DNA of 23,515 nt from Lingula anatina. Its lineage: Eukaryota > Brachiopoda > Lingulata > Lingulida > Lingulidae. Every line of letters starts with the position of its first letter. Within the stretch, counting starts at the first letter, position 1. The stretch is taken from assembly GCF_001039355.2 (NCBI RefSeq), contig NW_019774291.1, positions 228,395 through 251,909 of the forward strand. Reading direction: 5' to 3'. Shown in pieces: positions 17,404-23,515 of the stretch. Below the pieces are notes generated by a model, which was given only the letters and a program-made list of their open reading frames with translations, made no database searches and had not been told where the DNA came from. The position numbers and the translations under genes were made by a program.

Positions 17404-20400
17404 TCATCTGGGGACAAGTTTCAGCCTAATTGGACGATCTGGGGCAGTAAAGATCTTCTCCTTCACCAAAATCTCTTCCCCATCATAAACCAATTTGTAG
17501 CGTTGTAACATCTGAAAAGAGATACACGCACATTAGAGACGCCGTGTGTGTATGTATACCACGTATAGTATCACATTATAAGTTATAATAACTGGAACGT
17601 TTGTCGTAAAGAGAGTGCACATGATCTTGTTCTCGTAATTTAATTGCATAGCATAGTTAAAGTAAATGATATGCAAAACTTGTTGCGCTTACTCAACAAA
17701 TGTATAACGGTGAGTTTGGCTTGAATTGTAGCCTACACAAATATGAACATCTTCTTTTGCACAAATCTATACATTATTGGTCCTGTAGCCTACATGTAAT
17801 TAAGTGCAGTAAAAACGCGGTTAAAGAGTTGTTTACATTTTGAGGATCTTTATTCGTAGCAATTGTATTTTGCTTTTGTGTATTTACTAGTTCACGCATA
17901 CATTGAGGTTGACCACTATTCCTCCTACTACAGAGCCTTCACGAACTAGAGGTAATGTAAGTTAGTGAAAGGCATAGGGTCACTGTTTTACCGATATAAA
18001 TGGGATGGTACTGGTCAACATGCAATACCTTAGCAATCACCAAATAGATCTGCTGTTCTGCAAATCTTCTGCCAATACAACTACGAAGCCCGTGCCCAAA
18101 AGGAAGAACAACGAACGGTCGCATGTCAACTGTCTCGCCATGGGAGAACTTCGCAGAGGGTGGGTTATGGCGTCTAAGCCATCGTTCTGGAACATAATCG
18201 TCTGCGTTCTCAAAATATTCCTCCATGCGGCACATTAGGGCATTTTGGCAGACGACATGAACCTGAGAAAGGGAAGTGTGTATACGTTGAATATCTCTAA
18301 ATAAATCAGTGTCTTTTATACAAGATCATAAACCATTTTAGAATGGAGTTCTAGAAAAAAATTAGTACGAGTACACGACACATAAAGCTTGGACATAATA
18401 ACGCTATTATGTCCAAGCATTTAGGAATATTTCCCAAAACGGTGAAGATGGTCAATCGCGAAGCGATAAATTTTTTAGTGAGTAAAGAGATGATGGTTTT
18501 TATTATCATTTAAGTTGGCTGTTTGGGAAGAAAAAGCTAAAATAGCTGAGGAGCTAACCCCTTTAGGAATGCAGTAACCACTAATGTTTATATCTCGATC
18601 CAGAATTCGATGTGGACCGGCAAGTGTAGGATAAACCATCCTGAAAATAAAAATGAAGTGTGCTCTATATTTGTTAAAAAATCGGTGCCTCGAAGTACCA
18701 GTAGAAATAATAAAACATGCAACTCCCGACTTCTGTGTCCGTTTTTCATGTAAGTGTTGTTAATAACTATTCTATAAGTTGATCTACTGGAGTATTTCAA
18801 ACACAAACATACGGTGGAGGGTGGGGTGTGGGCTTTGTACAGGGGCGGATTTAGGCTGTCTTCCGGGTCTTCCGGAAGACGGCCAGATTTTCAAGTTTAC
18901 ATTGACGGATATCTTTTTTTCTGTCGGAAGACGGTCAAAATGGAGGATTGATCAATAAAGATAATTCGGAAGCCTGTCAGAAGATATCTCTGGATCCACC
19001 CCTGTTGTAGAGGGCATTTAGACAACAATATCTAGAGGGTACAAGAGAATTTTCTGTATTGGCACTCGCATAAAGGGGTGAATTGGGGGCATGTTATTCA
19101 CCTTTTTCAAATAGCAAGCGGTCAAACAAAAACTGGACGACAATTTGATACTTGAAAATTGTCTTTTTTCTTACCTAAAAGATTCTTTCACGCAGGCTGT
19201 GAGATATGGTGGTTTAACTAGTTCAGACTGTTTGGCCGTAGGAAACTCGGGAACAAATCGGTTGATTTCATGCCAAAGCTTTTCTTGTTTTTCCGGATGT
19301 GATGCCAAGTGATACAAAGCAAACGACAATGTGTTAGTCGTCTGAAAAATTGTTAGAAAAATCTTAGTGTGTATATTAAAGAAGAAAGCATTTAAAGGAG
19401 CAGTCTAATCTGTACAATAACTTTCATTATAAAAATCGACAACACTGAAGCATTATGGTTGTGATGGTAATACATGATCCATCATTTGTTTCTGCTATGT
19501 ACCGGTAAATACTTACCGACTCAGTCCCTGCAGTGAATAAGGACGAAATTGTAGAACATAACTCCTTCAAGGAAATATTTTTGTGATTCAGCAAGAGATT
19601 GGGGATGATGTTCTTGAACTCTGAGGATTCTTTTGAGCGCTGGAGACAAGATTCGAAATTCTGAGTATAGAACCTATAAAGAAATGATATAATACAATCG
19701 CTAAACCTTGTTTTAAAATTGTCAAATTTATTTAGTATATGTTGAATCTAATGCAAGAAGAATATTTCTAAAGAAGTCAATTTATGCAAAAGTAATTTTT
19801 TTTTGGGGGGGGGGGTTATAATCATGAATATTTAAATATTATCATAATTTTAAAACGGCAAGTAAACTAAATGATGTATTAGCCTCCACAGGGGTCCCTT
19901 TTATAATTTTTCTCATTTTAGAATTATGGCGTTAAAACCATGAAAAACAGTACATGCATGCATGACCTACTTATGGGTCATATTGTAAAAAGGTTTTCAC
20001 TACTTGTACATTTGCCGCATGCCAGTCCCCACTAGCCACCCTGAGCTTCAGAGATAACTTGACACTAACCTCTTCACTATATAGCCTATCTTCATCGTGT
20101 CAAGTAACATCGTGTCAAGTTACTTGACACGATGAAGATAGGCTATAGTGAAGAGGTCAGTGTCAAGTTATCTCTGAAGCTCAGGATGCAACTAGCTTGA
20201 TTTTCATGGATTTTCAACCTTAATTTATTATCAAGCAACACACTTATTTTCATAGTTAGATGTAAACTCCTCCAAACTACATGTATAAAGCATATCTACG
20301 CAGTTTTGGTAACGGGTGAGCATGTTGGATAGAGGTGCATGTACTTTAAGTTGCCATAATACAAGTGCTCTAAAGCTCTAGTGCATACGTTTGCAGTGTT

Positions 20401-22512
20401 TTGGTCGCATCCTCAAAGCGTTGGTACATTGGGGTTCGAAAGAGAAGAAAAGTTGGTATGCCTCTCAGCGACTCGTTAAGGCAATCAAACGTTGTCTTCA
20501 GTGCAGATCTTACTTCTGGGATGCCATTTTGGAAACTGTTAAGTCTGGTGCCATAACATATCTCCCCTAAAACTAAAAATGAATAAAGGAAATACAAGAT
20601 AGTGGCATCAAGTCTTAGAAAACGGTTCTGAGACAAGCTTAAGTACCGGATTATATAGAACCTAATGCGGACGTTGCTCAAATTAGAGGAAGAAGAATGT
20701 AAAATCTAGTTCTGATCCCTACTCTAGGGTACATTTTATCAGTGAAATACATCTTAAGGAATCCCAGCATTGGAAAGTGTCTATACTTCCACTGGCGTTA
20801 ACATTTTTAAAACCTTATTTCTATTTGAAAAAAATGAAATCGATTTGGTGGTTCAAATTTTCAAATATACTCAAGAAAATGGATTTAAGGGGGCCGTAGC
20901 AATAGTCCAAAGATTCAATAGTCCGAAGGTTCATTGGTCCGAATCTTCACCATAGAACTTTCAGACCAACGAACCCTTGATTAATAGACTAATGAAAATG
21001 ATACGATTTTTCGGACCAATGAACCTTCGGACTATCGAGACGCCCCCGATTTTCAAATAGAAAAAAATGACTTGTACCTTCTAATGAGAGGGAAAATAAC
21101 TCCGTTTGAATATTTTCTACGTAGCCATCTTTATCTTTGACAGCCTCTAAATGATCCAAGAAGTCCTCAACCACGCGGTCTTGAACATATAAAAAATTCG
21201 CTCCTGAGGCTGGGTTGAGCATTACCTGTTGCAACTTCCTACGCAAGTCCCACCAATGCTGGCCTCGCCTTAACACAGAGAAAAGAGTTGTAATGAATGA
21301 GTACTTTAATAAGCAACTTTTCTCAAATCATACATTTTTCTCATACTTTTTGTCATAGTTTTGTCCAAATATCTTTTCAAATAAGTTCAGCCCATACCTT
21401 TCTGCTAAGCTGTCGTCGTTTGTATCCATTCTTCTATGGAGAACATTCAAAAGCGGTAGCCCCCCGCGATTTGGGTATTTCCCTTCGTTTCTGAGTAAAG
21501 TTGCTACATCTGACGGATTTAATAAGTGAACGACGTGAAAGGGCCCGAAGGAAAAGCGGAAAATGTTACCATAACGACGACGGCACTCGGTAAGTTTTTC
21601 TCTTGGGTTTTGAAAACCTGAAATGACAGCATTTGTCGATCCATATCAAACTTTTGATATTTGACAGGTTCGCACGGTGCGTCTTGAGAGTATGTTTCGC
21701 GAGTTCGATCATGTCCACAAATTGCAGATAGTACGACCACTCTCTTTGAGCTCTGTACACAGTGCACTAACTAATATGTGTATTCACTTTTTTCGCAGCA
21801 TGCCACGGCCAGGCGCCCTTATAAATAAGTTCTTCACTTTTAGACCCCTAAATTTTGATCTATTTAATATTTTAAGTTTTAACTAAATCCATAGTTGTCC
21901 ACTCAAAAAAAGTAAGTTTTTGTCCGAAACTTCAGTGCTATTTCATTTAATGTTGGATAACTACTGGTTTATTTTGGTTCAAAATTGTCGGAAATTGTGG
22001 TCTAAAAATACAGACATTGTGAAACAGTACTGGGAAGGCTGAAGAAAAGAGAAATCACTTTTCCTTGTAGTCAATGGTGAGCAAAGATTAACCATATGCC
22101 ACGTGGAAGAGGTCCGAAAGGGTCGACCCATCTACAATGGTATTGAATTCTTCCAACTTCCAAGAGTCATCGTGTAAACCGGGCCTAAACCGTTTTAACG
22201 GCAGATTGAGGAAAATAATATTACACAGAAAATAAATATGAATCAAGAGGACGCTTAAGATATGTTATTTAATCAAATGGCATTAGCATTGGGTTACTTA
22301 CTATGATTCACTGCCCAGCACAACTGTTCGTTTAAAGTGGGTCCTGGAATTTCCTTGAACATTTTAATTTCATTCAAGAACTTATCCTCCACAGACCGCA
22401 GCGAACCTATTTTTCTACGGCTAAAAGTGTTCAAAACTTTAACGCGCGACCAGTAGAAGGCTACTGACTCTAAAAGATCTCGGTTGTTTTTTAAAATGAT
22501 TCGCCGTAGCAT
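17404..22512 (-). CDS. Mitochondrial-clan cytochrome P450, complete nine-exon gene
   Basis: Haem-thiolate mono-oxygenase of 517 aa, expected on the inner mitochondrial membrane and fed electrons by adrenodoxin-type ferredoxin. Exons, 5' to 3': 22512-22302, 21617-21398, 21268-21078, 20572-20389, 19673-19517, 19341-19175, 18640-18559, 18262-18029, 17511-17404. All introns are GT-AG, all phases join, and the total is 1554 nt. Residues 1-50 are Arg/Lys-rich like a mitochondrial presequence, followed by the FKEIPGP hinge (52-58). Other motifs: C-helix QHWWDLR (147-153), I-helix AGTEST (317-322), K-helix ExxR (E374, R377, split by intron 6), PERW (429-432), and the haem loop FGHGLRSCIG (459-468) with ligand C466. 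The following R469-R470 is typical of the mitochondrial clan. An in-frame TAA two codons upstream fixes the start. The substrate (steroid, vitamin D-like or xenobiotic) cannot be told, so no CYP number is given. Introns 3, 4 and 6 carry MITEs. Confidence 0.94.
18387..18418. repeat. Perfect 14-bp-arm hairpin in P450 intron 7
   Basis: GCTTGGACATAATA and its exact complement separated by ACGC. A smaller TCGCGAAGCGA hairpin follows about 40 bp later. Confidence 0.85.
18840..19004. mobile_element. hAT-like MITE family 1, copy 3
   Basis: 165 bp, closely similar to 13533-13700, with CAGGGGCGG...CCACCCCTG ends and 5-bp duplication TTGTA (18835-18839, 19005-19009). Located in intron 6 of the P450 gene. 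Confidence 0.88.
20037..20188. mobile_element. Hairpin MITE family 2, copy 2
   Basis: 152-bp nearly perfect hairpin matching 16708-16822, with a short internal repeat of CATCGTGTCAAGTTACTTG near the centre. The 8-bp flanks CCACTAGC and CAACTAGC agree at 7 of 8 bases. In intron 4 of the P450 gene. Confidence 0.9.
20889..21047. mobile_element. MITE with GGGGGC ends and ATAGTCCGAAGG repeats
   Basis: 159 bp with inverted ends: GGGGGCCGTAGCAATAGTCC on the left, GGACTATCGAGACGCCCCC on the right. The ends continue inwards as 16-bp-like units (TTCGGACCAATGAACC). In intron 3 of the P450 gene. Confidence 0.75.
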
Positions 22513-22705
22513 ATTTTATAAGGTTTCGAAGGTCCAAAGGAAAGCTGCTGAGTCTGTCGGACTGCGAACAAACACCGCCTTTTATCAGAAGGATAAAAGT
22601 ACATCTACCCCCGTAAAATCAAATGCAAACTAAGTACATTCCACCTTTGGGATACAAAGCATGTTGTACGTGGATTTTCATAAATTGAGGGAAATGCCAG
22701 GACGA

Positions 22706-22716
22706 CTATATATATG
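22706..22716 (-). promoter_or_regulatory. Possible TATA box of the P450 gene
   Basis: The minus strand reads GCATATATATAG about 195 bp before the P450 start codon. It is the only TATA-like run in the first 250 bp besides TATAAAAT, which touches the ATG itself. Position is plausible if the 5' UTR is about 160 nt. This is motif evidence only. Confidence 0.25.
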
Positions 22717-23048
22717 CCTTTCCCCTTTGTAGCGGCAATAGAATTAATTTAACAATTTTGGTTCAAAGTCAACTCGTCGAAAATCGTTCATCAAAAAAAC
22801 CGATTCGTCTTTTATGTTGTACACGCAAAAGCCACAGAATCTAAAGCAGTAAACAAAAATGCATCGACAAAAGATATATTCAGTTACATGATAGTGCTTC
22901 TGAGGTCCGCAACCCATTCCTAGACCTCCAGATAGCAATCACCTGACACCAGTAAACAATAATAGCAGTTGGGTAAGTAAAATTCATGTATGTACTCATT
23001 TAAACTTCGTGATTTCACCACGTGAAGACTGTTCAAACTATACACACT
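22717..23048. other. Upstream flank of the P450 gene, nothing recognised
   Basis: Only short frames without family resemblance. It may hold distal P450 regulatory sequence. Confidence 0.4.
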
Positions 23049-23515
23049 CAGGGCCGTAGCCTGAGCAAAATGCCAGGGTGGGGGCAGTAAGCGGACACGA
23101 GGGGGCAAAGCCCCCGAGGGGGAAGGGTGTGGGAGGGGGTGTCCCCCTCCCACGGTGTGGAATTTTTTTAAGAACTGTATGTATAATACTGCATTCTGAT
23201 GCATTTTAACTGTTATTTATTGCTCAATCAGAAGTCAGAAATTGTGGGTTCATTTTGCCATAAGTACAGTCATTTTTTCAACACAACACGCCAATTGGAC
23301 TTTTTGGCATGAACTGAGTTGACTAAAACAAGGAGTTATAACTCCTTGACTAAAAACAGTACACCTTTGTAAACAGATTGTTGAATGATTGTCTAGTGGC
23401 CATGAGTGCATTTTCTCACAGATTTGATACCAACTTTGCAATTATTTTTTTTTTACCTTTGCAATTATTTTTTTTGCTCTTCAAATCCCAGGGGGGGCAG
23501 CTGCCCCCCCCCCCC
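23049..23515. mobile_element. Probable hAT-type element entering the window end
   Basis: Begins CAGGGCCGTAGCCTG, a common hAT terminal sequence, followed by G/C-rich blocks (GGGGGCAAAGCCCCC, GGGGTGTCCCCC). A second G/C-rich palindrome (GGGGGGGCAGCTGCCCCCCC) is at the very end. No transposase frame is seen. The right end, if any, is outside. Confidence 0.4.
23321..23355. repeat. Palindrome between 8-bp direct repeats
   Basis: Perfect 20-bp palindrome centred on GTTATAAC (23329-23348), flanked by GACTAAAA at 23321-23328 and 23348-23355. Confidence 0.8.

Noticed and set aside
21519-21767. Minus-strand frames of 64 and 82 residues just upstream of P450 exon 2
   Set aside because: They cross the exon 2 acceptor in the two wrong frames. 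The exon 1 donor and exon 2 acceptor join exactly in phase without them, so this is intron.
22920-23204. Pro-rich 94-residue frame
   Set aside because: Its composition comes from the G/C-rich end of a hAT-like repeat.

Overview
AT-rich eukaryotic nuclear DNA with spliced genes (GT-AG introns). It is dense in small non-autonomous DNA transposons and carries a Penelope-like retroelement fragment. The gene families (THAP and C2H2 zinc-finger proteins, a mitochondrial-clan cytochrome P450) and the repeats fit a marine invertebrate such as a mollusc, other lophotrochozoan or invertebrate deuterostome. The species cannot be fixed from the sequence. There is one ambiguous base, at 4715.

All genes I can support lie on the minus strand. 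From right to left: (1) 22512-17404, a complete nine-exon mitochondrial-clan P450 of 517 aa, with every exon junction in phase and all family motifs present. (2) 16043-11886, a five-exon gene joining an N-terminal THAP DNA-binding domain to seven C-terminal C2H2 fingers (741 aa as modelled), an unusual architecture. (3) 6746-5480, a two-exon gene for a very basic Lys/Arg-rich protein containing a recent 249-bp in-frame tandem duplication that itself holds a 45-bp tandem duplication. (4) 4224-2781, a decayed copy of the last two exons of gene 2.

Genes 2 and 4 are the two arms of a tandem segmental duplication: block A at about 1207-4318 and block B at about 10260-14268, plus a 159-bp copy of the exon 3/intron 3 junction at 10104-10262. 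The tandem junction is at base resolution (10260-10262, 3-bp microhomology TTT). The interval 4319-10103, holding gene 3 and several MITEs, occupies the place of intron 3 in the downstream copy. Block A is a pseudogene: a deletion of about 525 bp, nonsense changes, a lost zinc ligand and a broken finger. Each block also carries a plus-strand remnant of a Penelope-like element: the end of the GIY-YIG region, then a 3' tail ending in a hammerhead-ribozyme core, followed directly by a (TA)n run.

The remaining DNA is mostly transposon-derived: two hairpin elements with 8-bp target duplications, three copies of a ~165-bp element (two with 5-bp target duplications), a 467-bp foldback with 9-bp duplications, a TTAA-flanked MITE, an element with GGGGGC ends, and a pair of inverted arrays of a degenerate ~16-bp unit. 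I saw no tRNA, rRNA or CRISPR array.
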